NCBI GenBank assembly: GCA_905233915.1
Contig: CAJOFM010000003.1
Span: 124,001-188,000 of the forward strand
DNA: 64,000 nt
Reading direction: 5' to 3'
Source: an uncultured Muribaculaceae bacterium
Lineage (GTDB): Bacteria > Bacteroidota > Bacteroidia > Bacteroidales > Muribaculaceae
Position 1 is the stretch's first letter, and each line of letters starts with the position of its first letter. A program made the position numbers and the translations under genes. A model generated the notes under the pieces. It saw only the letters and a program-made list of their open reading frames with translations, was not told the DNA's origin and did not search any database. Positions 1 through 8,459 of this stretch are shown here, piece after piece.

Positions 1-1307
1 TGGTATTCAAATCCGGCTTGATGCAACTCCTCTCCGTCAAGAATGTTGCGTCCGTCTAGGATAAGTCGGCCCCGCATGGATTGCAATAACATTTCAGTGT
101 TGGGCATGCGGAACTCCTTCCACTCGGTGACAAGCATCAGGGCATCGCTCTCTTTGACGGCATCATACATGTTTTGGGCATAAACGACTTTGTCACCAAT
201 CCTGCGGCGGCATTCATCCATTGCCACAGGGTCATATACCTTGACAATGGCTCCAGCCTTGAGTAATAAGTCGATAAGCACTAGAGACGGGGCTTCACGC
301 ATGTCGTCGGTCTCGGGCTTGAATGACAATCCCCACAGGGCAATGATTTTACCTTTGAGTTGTGCCTCATCGCCGCCGTAATAGTTGATAAGCTTGTGGT
401 AGAGAATGAGCTTCTGGTCAGCATTCACATCTTCTACCGCCTGCAGCACCCTCATGTTATAGCCGTGGTCGGCAGCTGTTTTGATTAGGGCTTTTACATC
501 CTTGGGGAAGCAGGAACCGCCATATCCGCATCCAGCATACAGGAATTTCTTGCCAATGCGTGTGTCGCTGCCGATACCTTTGCGCACCATGTTTACGTCG
601 GCACCCACCAGTTCACACAGGTTGGCAATGTCGTTCATGAAACTGATGCGGGTAGCAAGCATGGAATTGGCGGCATATTTGATCATCTCGGCCGAAGGGA
701 TGTCGGTGAAGATAAGTCTGTCGCTCACAATCATGAACGGCTTGTAGAGACGTGCTATCAGCTTGCGTGCACGCTCACTATCAACGCCAACCACGACACG
801 GTCAGGACTCATGAAATCCTTCACGGCATTACCTTCTTTCAGGAACTCGGGGTTGCTGGCCACGTCAAATTCCACGTTTGCGCCCCTCAGTTGCAGTTCT
901 TCGTTGATGGCGGTTTTAACCTTGAGTGCTGTGCCAACAGGAACAGTGCTCTTGGTCACAACAACAACATAGTGGTTGATGTTGCGGCCAATCGTGCGTG
1001 CCACTTCGAGAACATATTTGAGGTCGGCACTACCGTCTTCGTCAGGAGGTGTGCCCACTGCTATGAAGACGATATCCACCTCGTTGATGATATCTTCGAG
1101 ACGGGTCGTGAATCTCATTCTCCCTGATTTCATGTTCTTGCGAACAAGTGTTTCAAGGCCAGGTTCATAGATGGGAACAATACCTTGTTTCAGTTGCTCA
1201 ATTTTGCGCTCGTCAACATCGACACAGGTCACATGGACGCCCATCTCGCTGAAGCATGTCCCTGTTACCAGTCCGACATATCCGGTTCCCACAACAGCTA
1301 TTTTCAT
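1..1307 (-). CDS. ugd: UDP-glucose 6-dehydrogenase, 3' end cut by window
   Basis: Oxidises UDP-glucose to UDP-glucuronate with two NAD+, supplying acidic sugar for capsule or exopolysaccharide in the cytoplasm. I translated it by hand because it has no stop in the window. The start ATG is at 1305-1307 and gives MKIAVVGTGYVGLVTG, an N-terminal Rossmann GxGYVG motif. Other family landmarks are the EMIKYAANSMLA lysine near residue 210 and the catalytic cysteine in GGSCFPKD near residue 266. About 435 residues are present, so only the last few can be missing. It follows the Wzc-like gene by 79 bases on the same strand, which fits a shared role in surface polysaccharide synthesis. Confidence 0.95.
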   Translation of the reverse strand, partial: MKIAVVGTGYVGLVTGTCFSEMGVHVTCVDVDERKIEQLKQGIVPIYEPGLETLVRKNMKSGRMRFTTRLEDIINEVDIVFIAVGTPPDEDGSADLKYVLEVARTIGRNINHYVVVVTKSTVPVGTALKVKTAINEELQLRGANVEFDVASNPEFLKEGNAVKDFMSPDRVVVGVDSERARKLIARLYKPFMIVSDRLIFTDIPSAEMIKYAANSMLATRISFMNDIANLCELVGADVNMVRKGIGSDTRIGKKFLYAGCGYGGSCFPKDVKALIKTAADHGYNMRVLQAVEDVNADQKLILYHKLINYYGGDEAQLKGKIIALWGLSFKPETDDMREAPSLVLIDLLLKAGAIVKVYDPVAMDECRRRIGDKVVYAQNMYDAVKESDALMLVTEWKEFRMPNTEMLLQSMRGRLILDGRNILDGEELHQAGFEY

Positions 1308-1332
1308 ATTATATTGATTTCTATTGATGATA

Positions 1333-1367
1333 CATTCGGGTCCCACATTCATTGTGAGACCCGAATG
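1333..1367 (-). other. Intergenic stem-loop between wzc-like gene and ugd
   Basis: A 10-bp perfect outer stem (1333-1342 with 1358-1367) continues past one mismatch into a 4-bp inner stem with a 5-base loop. It lies between the Wzc-like stop and the ugd start on the transcribed minus strand. No clear T-run follows, so it may be a partial terminator or an mRNA processing or stabilising hairpin that sets different expression of the two genes. The function is inferred only from position. Confidence 0.45.
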
Positions 1368-1386
1368 CTATCGTTGTTGATAATGA

Positions 1387-3834
1387 TTAGCCATTGATAG
1401 GCTTTTCGCGATCCTTGGGAGTGTCATCGACATAGTAGCCACCGCTGTCGCCACCATATCCATAACCATATCCGTATCCATAACCATATCCGTAACCCTT
1501 ACCATAACCGTATGCGTAGGAATAGTTGTAGCGGGTCTTGCTCACCTTGATATCGTTGATAAGGATGGTGAGGTTCTTAATCTTCTTCTCATCAGACAGA
1601 TGCTCGAGCTCATACATGTACTGCTGCTCAACCCTGCCGTCGCGGATTACGTAGATGGTCAGGTCGACATATCGGTTCACGATAGCGGCATCGGCAATCA
1701 GGTTATAGGGCACGGTATCGAGAATCACGAAGTCATACTTCTTCTTGAGTTCGTCAACCATTTTGCCCATATTCTCACTCATCAGCAATGCTGTGGGGTT
1801 GGGAGGAATGGCACCGACACTGATGATGTCGAAGCCCTCATGCAGGGGAGCACGATGGATGACTTTATTCAAGTCGGTTTCCTTGCCAGAAAGGAATGCC
1901 GAAGCACCACGACCGTCCTGAACACCTACATATTCTGAGAACTTACCTTTACGCAAGTCAAGGTCGACTACGATAACGCGCTTGTTGACAAATGCATAGG
2001 ACAAAGCAAGGTTGACTGCCACGAAACTCTTACCTTCACCAGACATTGTGGATGTGAACTGGATTACGGTTCCCTCGCTCTTGTCCTTGTCTTGGTTGGT
2101 TACAAAGTCAAGGTTGTTTCGGACTATTCGGTATGCCTCGTTCATGCGGTCATTGGAGGTCTCGTTAACAACGATCTCACCGGTGACGTTGTTCTTTTTA
2201 GCAGGCAGCTCGCCCAAAATGGGAATATCGCAAACTTCTTCAACCTCTCGACGGGTGTGGATGGTCTTGTCGAGCGAGAAGTACCAGAATACGCCATAAA
2301 GAATGAATGCGGGGATCAACAAACCGATAATCATACCAGTGAGTACAACACGAGTCAAGGGAGCTGTAATCGGTGTGTAGTTAGGAATAGCCGGCTCCAT
2401 GACCTTTGCATTGGGCTCAGTGATTGCCATCTGAAGAGCATTTTCTTCGCGCTTGTTAAGCAGGTAAAGATAGAGCTCTTCCTTAATCTTCTGCTGACGG
2501 GTTACCTCAGTAATGGCTTTCTCATGGGCGGGGTTAGCTGTCATGCTACTCCTGGCCTGGTTCTGTAATCGCTGGGCTTGACTTTGCTTGGTGCGCAATG
2601 AACCAATGTAATTATCAAGGCTGGCGAGAATAGTCTTCTTCTGTGCTGCTAAAGCAGCAGAAAGCTCTTTCATTACCGGGTTCTCAGCGCTGGAAGTTGC
2701 AGAAATCTTTTGATAGTCCTGCATGGCCTCGTTGTATTGGGTAATCTGGGCTGTGATACCGGTGTTATTCATGCCTGTGTTAACAGGAATAAGGTCGCTG
2801 TGGCCCATACTAGCAATATGATTTCGTATTTGTGAAGCCAGATTGATCTCGAGATTGGTATTTTCGGTTTCGTTTACCCTGCTCAAGGTATTGGCCTCAT
2901 TACCCAACATGATCGAGTTTGCAGAGTTTGCCGTAAGAACAGCCACTTCGCTATCGACACCGCTCAAGTCTTTAGAGAGGTCCGAAACACGTTCGGCAAT
3001 AAACGCCTCGGTGTTGCGTGCAACCTGGTTCTTGTCATTGATGCCTTCCTGGTTGTAGGCAACAACCAGTGCGTTAAGGATGTCGGCACACATTTCGGCA
3101 TTTTGTCCCCTGATAGCAAGATTGATAATGTCACTATGCTGATCTGCCAGTTCGACAACCAATGCTGAGGCAAGTGATCTAGCCATCGACGATGGGTCGG
3201 TGACATAAACAATCACATTGTAGTCGGTATAACTCTCATTGAACTTATTGGTCTTAGTGATTGCAATGGGGCCATACTCGGTATTTACCTTGTTGCCGAA
3301 GTGGGCCTTCTTCCACGGACCTTCATTAACCCTGAACTCAAAGTTGTCACCGCCTTTGGGGATGATGGTTAGTGAGAAACTTCGAGTTACCTCCATGAGT
3401 GGTGTCACCTGTACAGGCGTCTCCTTATAGATGTTGACGTCACGCAGGAACATGTGGCCATAATACTGCACGTTAAGTCCCAGTGAGTTTACAACGATCT
3501 CCATAATCCTGGATGACCTGAGCTTAAAGGGCTCGTTAGGGATGTAGTTGACGGTACTGAGTCCTAGATCGCTGAATGTCATCGAAGGAGTACCTTGGGC
3601 ACTGTCCTTAGAACGGATCAAGATGGATGATTTGGCAATGTAGAATTGTGGCTGTGTCTTAGCATACAGGTATGCTATACTGGCACAGATGATCATGGAA
3701 AGGATAAACCAATACCAGTTGTAAGCACATGCTAGGAATAAACGATCCCACTTAATACCAGTGCGCGCGCGTTTTTTCTTTTTCTCCTCAGCGGCCGCTT
3801 TTGCGACCATGTCTTCTTGAGCTATTTGTTGCAT
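1387..3834 (-). CDS. Polysaccharide co-polymerase and BY-type tyrosine autokinase (Wzc-like)
   Basis: Inner-membrane protein that sets polysaccharide chain length and cycles through tyrosine autophosphorylation. The 815 residues match fused Wzz-BY-kinase proteins. A basic N-terminal tail is followed by a membrane segment (about 35-60), a large periplasmic Wzz/GNVR-type region with coiled-coil stretches, a second membrane segment (about 500-525), and a cytoplasmic P-loop kinase domain. The kinase has Walker A (TMSGEGKSF), Walker A' (VIVVDLDLRKG) and Walker B (DFVILDTVP). The C-terminus is a Gly-Tyr alternating tail, the usual autophosphorylation cluster, unusually regular here and encoded by an 18-base tandem repeat. 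It has its own promoter-like sequence upstream and ugd downstream. Confidence 0.93.
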   Translation of the reverse strand: MQQIAQEDMVAKAAAEEKKKKRARTGIKWDRLFLACAYNWYWFILSMIICASIAYLYAKTQPQFYIAKSSILIRSKDSAQGTPSMTFSDLGLSTVNYIPNEPFKLRSSRIMEIVVNSLGLNVQYYGHMFLRDVNIYKETPVQVTPLMEVTRSFSLTIIPKGGDNFEFRVNEGPWKKAHFGNKVNTEYGPIAITKTNKFNESYTDYNVIVYVTDPSSMARSLASALVVELADQHSDIINLAIRGQNAEMCADILNALVVAYNQEGINDKNQVARNTEAFIAERVSDLSKDLSGVDSEVAVLTANSANSIMLGNEANTLSRVNETENTNLEINLASQIRNHIASMGHSDLIPVNTGMNNTGITAQITQYNEAMQDYQKISATSSAENPVMKELSAALAAQKKTILASLDNYIGSLRTKQSQAQRLQNQARSSMTANPAHEKAITEVTRQQKIKEELYLYLLNKREENALQMAITEPNAKVMEPAIPNYTPITAPLTRVVLTGMIIGLLIPAFILYGVFWYFSLDKTIHTRREVEEVCDIPILGELPAKKNNVTGEIVVNETSNDRMNEAYRIVRNNLDFVTNQDKDKSEGTVIQFTSTMSGEGKSFVAVNLALSYAFVNKRVIVVDLDLRKGKFSEYVGVQDGRGASAFLSGKETDLNKVIHRAPLHEGFDIISVGAIPPNPTALLMSENMGKMVDELKKKYDFVILDTVPYNLIADAAIVNRYVDLTIYVIRDGRVEQQYMYELEHLSDEKKIKNLTILINDIKVSKTRYNYSYAYGYGKGYGYGYGYGYGYGYGGDSGGYYVDDTPKDREKPING
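1460..1495 (-). repeat. 18-base tandem repeat encoding the Gly-Tyr tail
   Basis: Two adjacent 18-base units (1460-1477 and 1478-1495) are identical at 17 positions, and degenerate copies flank them. Each encodes three Gly-Tyr pairs of the kinase C-terminal tyrosine cluster. Because the unit is a multiple of three, gain or loss would change the number of phosphorylatable tyrosines without shifting the frame. Confidence 0.8.
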
Positions 3835-3915
3835 ATTGAGCTAATTTTGTTTCAGTTCACATGAATAATGATGACTAATGTGTTATGACTCTTGATAACA
3901 CGGCATAATCAAGTG

Positions 3916-3946
3916 CAAATTTACGGCAAATCGTTTAATCTACAAG
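3916..3946 (-). promoter_or_regulatory. Predicted Bacteroidetes promoter for wzc-like/ugd
   Basis: Read on the minus strand, a -7 box TAAATTTG (3923 to 3916) matches TAnnTTTG exactly. A -33 box CTTG (3946 to 3943; consensus TTTG) lies 19 bases upstream. Transcription would begin near 3909, giving a leader of about 75 bases before the start at 3834. The terminator at 3997-4020 insulates it from the inositol synthase gene. Confidence 0.6.
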
Positions 3947-3996
3947 TGATACCTTATAAAAAAAATATAAAAATGACGAAATGGGCTCAAAAAAAT

Positions 3997-4020
3997 AGGG
4001 AGGGCAAATTTGCCCTCCCT
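3997..4020 (-). terminator. Rho-independent terminator of inositol-3-phosphate synthase gene
   Basis: A perfect 24-base palindrome forms a GC-rich 9-bp stem around an AAATTT loop. On the minus strand it is followed at once by a run of T (complement of the A-run 3990-3996). It lies 43 bases after the stop codon of the gene ending at 4064. Confidence 0.85.
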
Positions 4021-4063
4021 GTTTATGATTTGGCCACTGTTAATTGGCCATTATGTGACAGTT

Positions 4064-5371
4064 TTAATCGATTTCCTCGTCGGCCTCGTAACCTCCCATC
4101 TCACGGATGGCGTTCTTCAGCATTACATACTGCTGGAACAGGTGGTTAACGGGGATTTCATCCTGGGTGTAATCGTGCATCGGGCTCTTGAGGAAGAAGC
4201 TCAGGAAGCGCTGCGTGCCATAGCGGCCGGCGCGGTGAGCGAGGTCCATGAGCAGACACAGGTCGAGGCACAAGGGGGCAGCCAGGATAGAGTCACGGCA
4301 CAGGAAGTTGATCTTAATCTGCATGGGATATCCCATCCAGCCAAAAATGTCGATGTTGTCCCATCCCTCCTTGTTGTCATTGCGGGGAGGATAGTAGTTG
4401 ATGCGCACCTTGTGGTAGTAGTCACTGTACAGGTCGGGCTGGTCATCAGCAACAAGGATGGACTCCAGGGTAGAAAGCTTGCTGACCTCCTTGGTGCGGA
4501 AGTTGGCGGGCTCATCGAGCACGAGACCGTCGCGGTTACCCAGGATGTTGGTCGAGAACCAACCGTTCAGGCCGAGCATGCGGGTGCCGATGATGGGAGC
4601 AAAACCGCTCTTCACAAGGGTCTGGCCGGTCTTGAAGTCCTTACCGGCGATGGGCACCTGGGTCTTCTCTGAAAGTTCCCACATGGCGGGAATGTCAACG
4701 GTGGTGTTGGGAGCGCCCATGATGAAGGGGCAGTCCTCCATAAGTGCAGCATAAGCATAGCACATCGAGGGAGCGATCTTGTCAACCACGTTGTCCTTCA
4801 TTGCCTGCTCGAGAGCTGCAATTGTGCCGTGATACTTCATGTCGGGCTCGACATAAATTTCGGTCGAAGCGGCCCACAGAACAACCACGCGGTCTACACC
4901 GGTTTCCTTCTTGAAGTTGCGGATGTCCTCGCGCACCTGCTCGGTCATGTCCCAGCGGTCCTTGCACTGCTTCACGTTGTCGCCGTCCAGACGCTTTGCA
5001 TAGTTCTTGTCAAAGGCAGCCTTCATGGGCTTGATCTTCAACAGCTCGTCCTTAACGGGCTCTATGTCCTTCTCCTTCAATACCTCGGCATTGATGGCGC
5101 TCTCGTAGGCGTTGACGGGATATACGTCCCATGCAGCAAACACGATGTCATCCAGGCTGGGCATCGATACGATTTCATTATAATGTAAGTACTTCTTGTT
5201 CTCGCCTCTTCCTACGCGAATCTTGTCATACTGGGTCATGCTGCCCACGGGCTTTGCCAGTCCCTTGCGGGTCATCATCACACCAGTCATGAAGGTGGTG
5301 CTCACGGCACCCAATCCTACTACCATAATACCCAATTTGCCGGTAGCGGGCTTAACGATTTCTTTTGCCAT
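4064..5371 (-). CDS. ino1: Inositol-3-phosphate synthase (myo-inositol-1-phosphate synthase)
   Basis: Converts glucose 6-phosphate to 1L-myo-inositol 1-phosphate through an NAD-dependent oxidation, aldol cyclisation and reduction. The 435-residue protein has the NAD-binding loop VVGLGAVSTT (17-26), the MGAPNTTVDIPA segment (218-229) and the active-site stretch GKDFKTGQT (243-251) with its lysines. The length fits the short bacterial form. In gut Bacteroidetes this enzyme feeds inositol lipid synthesis (established for Bacteroides). Upstream on the same strand, after 370 bases, are a nucleotidyltransferase and a HAD protein that may act on the product. A strong terminator follows. No phosphatidylinositol-phosphate synthase is visible in the window. 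Confidence 0.95.
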   Translation of the reverse strand: MAKEIVKPATGKLGIMVVGLGAVSTTFMTGVMMTRKGLAKPVGSMTQYDKIRVGRGENKKYLHYNEIVSMPSLDDIVFAAWDVYPVNAYESAINAEVLKEKDIEPVKDELLKIKPMKAAFDKNYAKRLDGDNVKQCKDRWDMTEQVREDIRNFKKETGVDRVVVLWAASTEIYVEPDMKYHGTIAALEQAMKDNVVDKIAPSMCYAYAALMEDCPFIMGAPNTTVDIPAMWELSEKTQVPIAGKDFKTGQTLVKSGFAPIIGTRMLGLNGWFSTNILGNRDGLVLDEPANFRTKEVSKLSTLESILVADDQPDLYSDYYHKVRINYYPPRNDNKEGWDNIDIFGWMGYPMQIKINFLCRDSILAAPLCLDLCLLMDLAHRAGRYGTQRFLSFFLKSPMHDYTQDEIPVNHLFQQYVMLKNAIREMGGYEADEEID

Positions 5372-5741
5372 AATTTTATTACATTTAAAATGTTTAGGTT
5401 ATTATCTAATGTTGATTTTGTTTACCGCAATTATGGTGTTGCGGTTGTTTAATGCAGGGATAGCAATAGCCCATTGCAAAAAAACGCCGCTAAATTACAG
5501 CCTTTTTTTGAATTGAGTTATAAAAGAACTTTAAAATTTGGTTTGAATACGTTAAAATTTGATTGAAGCTATTAAATAATCAAAAATTCACGTATTATTA
5601 CATATTTATTTGTTAATGAACATTAATGCTACGTATTCGTTATTTAAGCAGATTTTGAACCATTCTTACCAAATAAGTGGCAATTTCGGCTAAAATAACA
5701 TTTTTTAAGCAATGAGAAAAAATGAGTTAATTTCTGGATGA
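5372..5741. other. AT-rich gene-free stretch upstream of ino1
   Basis: These 370 bases contain no credible coding region. The stretch is strongly AT-rich and has a short imperfect direct repeat (TTAAAATTTG, around 5531 and 5552). It must hold the ino1 control region. On the minus strand TAATTTAG near 5490 is one base from the -7 consensus, but I found no convincing -33 partner. The separation suggests ino1 is transcribed apart from the upstream nucleotidyltransferase gene. Confidence 0.5.
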
Positions 5742-6440
5742 TTAACCCGCCAAAAATGCCTCGGCTGTGGCTATGTCATCGGCATGATCAACGTCAACAA
5801 TCTTATCGATACTGTAGGCTTGCAGGTTAAAACCGGCTTCAACAAGTGCGCGCTGGAAATTGCGCATGCGGCTGATGCCTCGCTCGATGCAGTCATCAAG
5901 CACAGTGAATGCTTTGTCGGTCATGGCATAAACCCCACCTGAAACATATTTGGCTCCTTCCCAAGCTTTGTCACGAAAGGCTGTTATGCCCATGTTGTCG
6001 TCAACTTCTACCCAGAGGGGCTTCTCGTCATCGACAAACGGTGTGACTGCCCACATTCCATCATACTCGCAATCGGACTCAAAGGCATCGATATATTCCT
6101 TGAAGTCCTCTTCGCGGAAAATGGTATCTACAGTAGTGAGGCAGAACTTGCCATTAGGGATGACGCGACTCAGGTGCCACAGGCTGTGCATTGAGCTAGG
6201 GGTGGTCTTGACGACTAGATTGAGAGGCACGGGGAGCGTTAATCTCTCAAGGTACTGTCGCACCTCGGTCATGTGCTCATTGACAATAATACTGATGCTC
6301 TCGGCATTACACCTGAGCATGATATTGATCAAGCGGCCAATCATAGGCTCACCTTGCAGTTCCACCAATGGCTTGGGCTTGGTAACACCCTCATGGGCGA
6401 GCCGGGAGCCTTCTCCTGCAGCAATAATCGCGTAATTCAT
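5742..6440 (-). CDS. Nucleotidyltransferase family protein, possibly inositol- or sugar-phosphate specific
   Basis: Predicted to transfer a nucleoside monophosphate from NTP to a phosphorylated sugar, polyol or choline-like substrate. It has the N-terminal GEGSRL loop (9-14), KPKPL (21-25) and a metal-binding-type aspartate in TTVDTIF (105), giving a 232-residue single-domain GT-A-like fold. I chose the ATG at 6440 because the conserved MNYAIIAAGEG begins there; the longer frame to 6506 would add 22 atypical residues and overlap the HAD gene. It lies between a HAD gene (31 bases upstream) and ino1. CTP:inositol-1-phosphate cytidylyltransferase is an attractive guess from context; a sugar-1-phosphate nucleotidyltransferase is equally compatible. 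Confidence 0.82.
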   Translation of the reverse strand: MNYAIIAAGEGSRLAHEGVTKPKPLVELQGEPMIGRLINIMLRCNAESISIIVNEHMTEVRQYLERLTLPVPLNLVVKTTPSSMHSLWHLSRVIPNGKFCLTTVDTIFREEDFKEYIDAFESDCEYDGMWAVTPFVDDEKPLWVEVDDNMGITAFRDKAWEGAKYVSGGVYAMTDKAFTVLDDCIERGISRMRNFQRALVEAGFNLQAYSIDKIVDVDHADDIATAEAFLAG

Positions 6441-6471
6441 TATAATTATGAATATTAAAAAAAACTGTTCG

Positions 6472-7173
6472 TTATAATTTATCGATATATTCCAGCACTT
6501 GGGCAATCTTGGTGATGGTGTGAGGGTGGGTCTGCCGGTCCTCGGCTTCGGTCCAGCCTTTTCCTTTGAGCCACAGCACCTGGCAGCCCAGCTGCTCTGC
6601 TGGTTGTATGTCTTTTTTCAGACTGTCTCCGACAACAAGTACTTGCTCTGGTTGCATTTCCAGGGCGTCTACACCAAGGCGGAATAGGGTGGGGTTGGGT
6701 TTGCGGATGCCCACAACCGCACTCTCGATTATGCCTTTGAAAAAGTGTCGGATGTCGTATTCACGCAGCACCTCGTCGATGTTTCCGTAGAAATTGCTCA
6801 CGAGCATCATGGGAAATCTGTCGTGCAACTGCTCCAACATGGGACGGGCCTCGTCAATGCAGCTGCGCGCGGCATTGTCGCAGTAAGCTGCAATCTGTTC
6901 CACCCATTGATGGCGCGTGACTTCATCGGGCTGCACGGGCAGATAGCTGATTTCAAGAGCGACCTTCTTGCGTAGCAGGGTGTGGAAATTATCCTGAGGC
7001 AATATGATGCGCTCCCTGGCCAAAGCCCGCTCTCCCTCGACGTAGGCTGTGCGGAAAGTCTCCTTATCAATGGGAACTGAAGCATGCTGGTAGCCTTGCC
7101 ACAACACCTCGCTCCAATGCACGCCGCGACTGTCAAGCGTGCCGCCGTAATCAAAGATAATGCCTTGAATCAT
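6472..7173 (-). CDS. HAD-superfamily hydrolase (subfamily IA type)
   Basis: Haloacid-dehalogenase fold protein of 233 residues. Motif I is DYGGT (8-12) with Asp8 as nucleophile. A cap region follows, then motif II in LVSNFYGN, and VVGDSLKKDI near the C-terminus holds the motif IV acidic residue. The usual second aspartate of motif I (DxD) is replaced by glycine, so classical phosphatase chemistry is less certain. It starts 8 bases after the pdxA stop and ends 31 bases before the nucleotidyltransferase start, so the three are probably one transcript. Substrate unknown; removal of phosphate from an inositol or sugar phosphate is one possibility. Confidence 0.8.
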   Translation of the reverse strand: MIQGIIFDYGGTLDSRGVHWSEVLWQGYQHASVPIDKETFRTAYVEGERALARERIILPQDNFHTLLRKKVALEISYLPVQPDEVTRHQWVEQIAAYCDNAARSCIDEARPMLEQLHDRFPMMLVSNFYGNIDEVLREYDIRHFFKGIIESAVVGIRKPNPTLFRLGVDALEMQPEQVLVVGDSLKKDIQPAEQLGCQVLWLKGKGWTEAEDRQTHPHTITKIAQVLEYIDKL

Positions 7174-7181
7174 AGCGGATA

Positions 7182-8291
7182 TTAGTCTTTTTCTCCTTTA
7201 GTCAGATCCAGTTTGACGTTGTCGCGTCCTCTGTCCTGGAACAACTTGGGCAACGGGTTCTTTCCTGACTCGTCATAACGGCTGCGGTTACGGCACACGT
7301 CGATAGCCGTGTAGATGGCATGGCGCATCGAGGATTCGTTGGCAATGCCTTGTCCGGCAATATCGTATCCCGTCCCGTGGTCGGGGCTGGTGCGGACGAT
7401 GGGCAGTCCGGCGGTGAAGTTCACACCCTCGTCCATCGCGATGGTCTTGAAAGGTGCTAAACCCTGGTCGTGGTACATCGCCAACACGCCGTCAAACCTG
7501 CGGTAATGGCGGGCTCCAAAGAAACCGTCGGCAGCATAAGGGCCAAAACATTGAACCCCGTCTTCATCAAGTGACTGTTGCATGGCAGGGATGATGATGT
7601 CGCGTTCCTCGGTGCCCAAGATGCCGTTCTCGCCGGCATGTGGATTCAGGGATAACACGGCAATGCGCGGGTTGTTGATAAAGAAATCGCGCTTCAGCGA
7701 GTCGTTGAACTGGTGCAACTTCTCGCGAATGCCATCAATGCTCAAGGCCGAGGGGACTTGGGCCAGCGGCAGGTGTATCGTGGCCAAAGCGATGCGCAGA
7801 TTTTCGGTGCACATGACCATCATGGCCTTTTCGCCATCGCCGGCAGCACTCTCCAGATACTCGGTATGGCCGGGGAACTTGAATTGTTCGCTCTGGATGT
7901 TCTCCTTGCTGATGGGACCCGTTACCAATGCATCGATAAGTCCCGACTTAAGGTCCCTCACTGCCGACTCAAGTGCCAGGAACGAGGCTACTCCAGCCTG
8001 CTTGCTGGGGTGGCCCAATTCCACCTTGATTTCCTGGTCGATACATTCCACCAGGTTGGGCATGTTGTCCTTTATGTTTGCGGCACTCTTGATGTGGTTG
8101 ATCGAGAAATTGGGCATATTGCAGGCATTGCGATGATAATTCACGAGCTTCCCCGAACCGTAGATGACAGGTATGCACAAATCCATCATTTCAGGCAGGC
8201 AGACTGCCTTCAATGCCACCTCAATACCAATACCGTTAGAATCTCCGATGGTGATGCCCACCTTGAGCCTATTGTTTTTATTGTCAGTCAT
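7182..8291 (-). CDS. pdxA: 4-hydroxythreonine-4-phosphate dehydrogenase
   Basis: NAD(P)-dependent oxidation of 4-phosphohydroxy-L-threonine in the DXP-independent branch of pyridoxal phosphate synthesis. The 369-residue product begins MTDNKNNRLKVGITIGDSNG. I took the ATG at 8289-8291, since the longer frame to 8387 adds 32 low-complexity residues that run past the promoter. Family landmarks are VTGPISKE, the metal-ligand histidines in FPGHTEY, LNPHAGE and MYHDQGLAPFK, and SPDHGTGYDIAGQG. It is first in a minus-strand unit with the HAD and nucleotidyltransferase genes. Many PLP enzymes use its end product, including two in the neighbouring glycan cluster, but adjacency alone does not prove a link. 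Confidence 0.95.
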   Translation of the reverse strand: MTDNKNNRLKVGITIGDSNGIGIEVALKAVCLPEMMDLCIPVIYGSGKLVNYHRNACNMPNFSINHIKSAANIKDNMPNLVECIDQEIKVELGHPSKQAGVASFLALESAVRDLKSGLIDALVTGPISKENIQSEQFKFPGHTEYLESAAGDGEKAMMVMCTENLRIALATIHLPLAQVPSALSIDGIREKLHQFNDSLKRDFFINNPRIAVLSLNPHAGENGILGTEERDIIIPAMQQSLDEDGVQCFGPYAADGFFGARHYRRFDGVLAMYHDQGLAPFKTIAMDEGVNFTAGLPIVRTSPDHGTGYDIAGQGIANESSMRHAIYTAIDVCRNRSRYDESGKNPLPKLFQDRGRDNVKLDLTKGEKD

Positions 8292-8339
8292 TCTAGTGTT
8301 GCAATACTTAGTATTCTGTGTAAATAGTGAAATAATCGG

Positions 8340-8371
8340 CAAAATTAGGTATTTTTTCCAATCCCCGCAAT
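8340..8371 (-). promoter_or_regulatory. pdxA: Predicted promoter of the pdxA unit
   Basis: On the minus strand TAATTTTG (8347 to 8340) matches the -7 consensus exactly. ATTG (8371 to 8368, one mismatch from TTTG) lies 20 bases upstream. Transcription would begin near 8333, about 42 bases before the chosen start, which supports that start over the longer frame. Confidence 0.6.
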
Positions 8372-8427
8372 ACTTCGTGGATAACATGTGTTTTTTGTCA
8401 ACAAACCCGCTCTTTTTGGGCTACAAA

Positions 8428-8459
8428 TTTGCCCATGTTTCAGAATCAAGTTATCTTTG
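8428..8459 (+). promoter_or_regulatory. Predicted promoter of the acyl-glycan gene cluster
   Basis: TTTG at 8428-8431, a 20-base spacer and TATCTTTG at 8452-8459 match the Bacteroidetes primary-sigma consensus at every defined position. The start of transcription would be near 8466, leaving about 230 bases of leader before the first gene at 8697. No comparably clear promoter was found inside the next 27 kb. Confidence 0.7.

Noticed and set aside
1440-1500. Possible CRISPR-like or satellite repeat
   Set aside because: Repeats are adjacent without spacers and encode the Gly-Tyr tail in frame.
4010-4672. 220-residue plus-strand open frame
   Set aside because: Starts in the ino1 terminator and is antisense to the ino1 coding region; no domain pattern.
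8292-8387. Longer N-terminus for PdxA (start at 8387)
   Set aside because: The added 32 residues are atypical and the upstream frame spans the predicted pdxA promoter and transcription start; the ATG at 8291 begins the family-like sequence.
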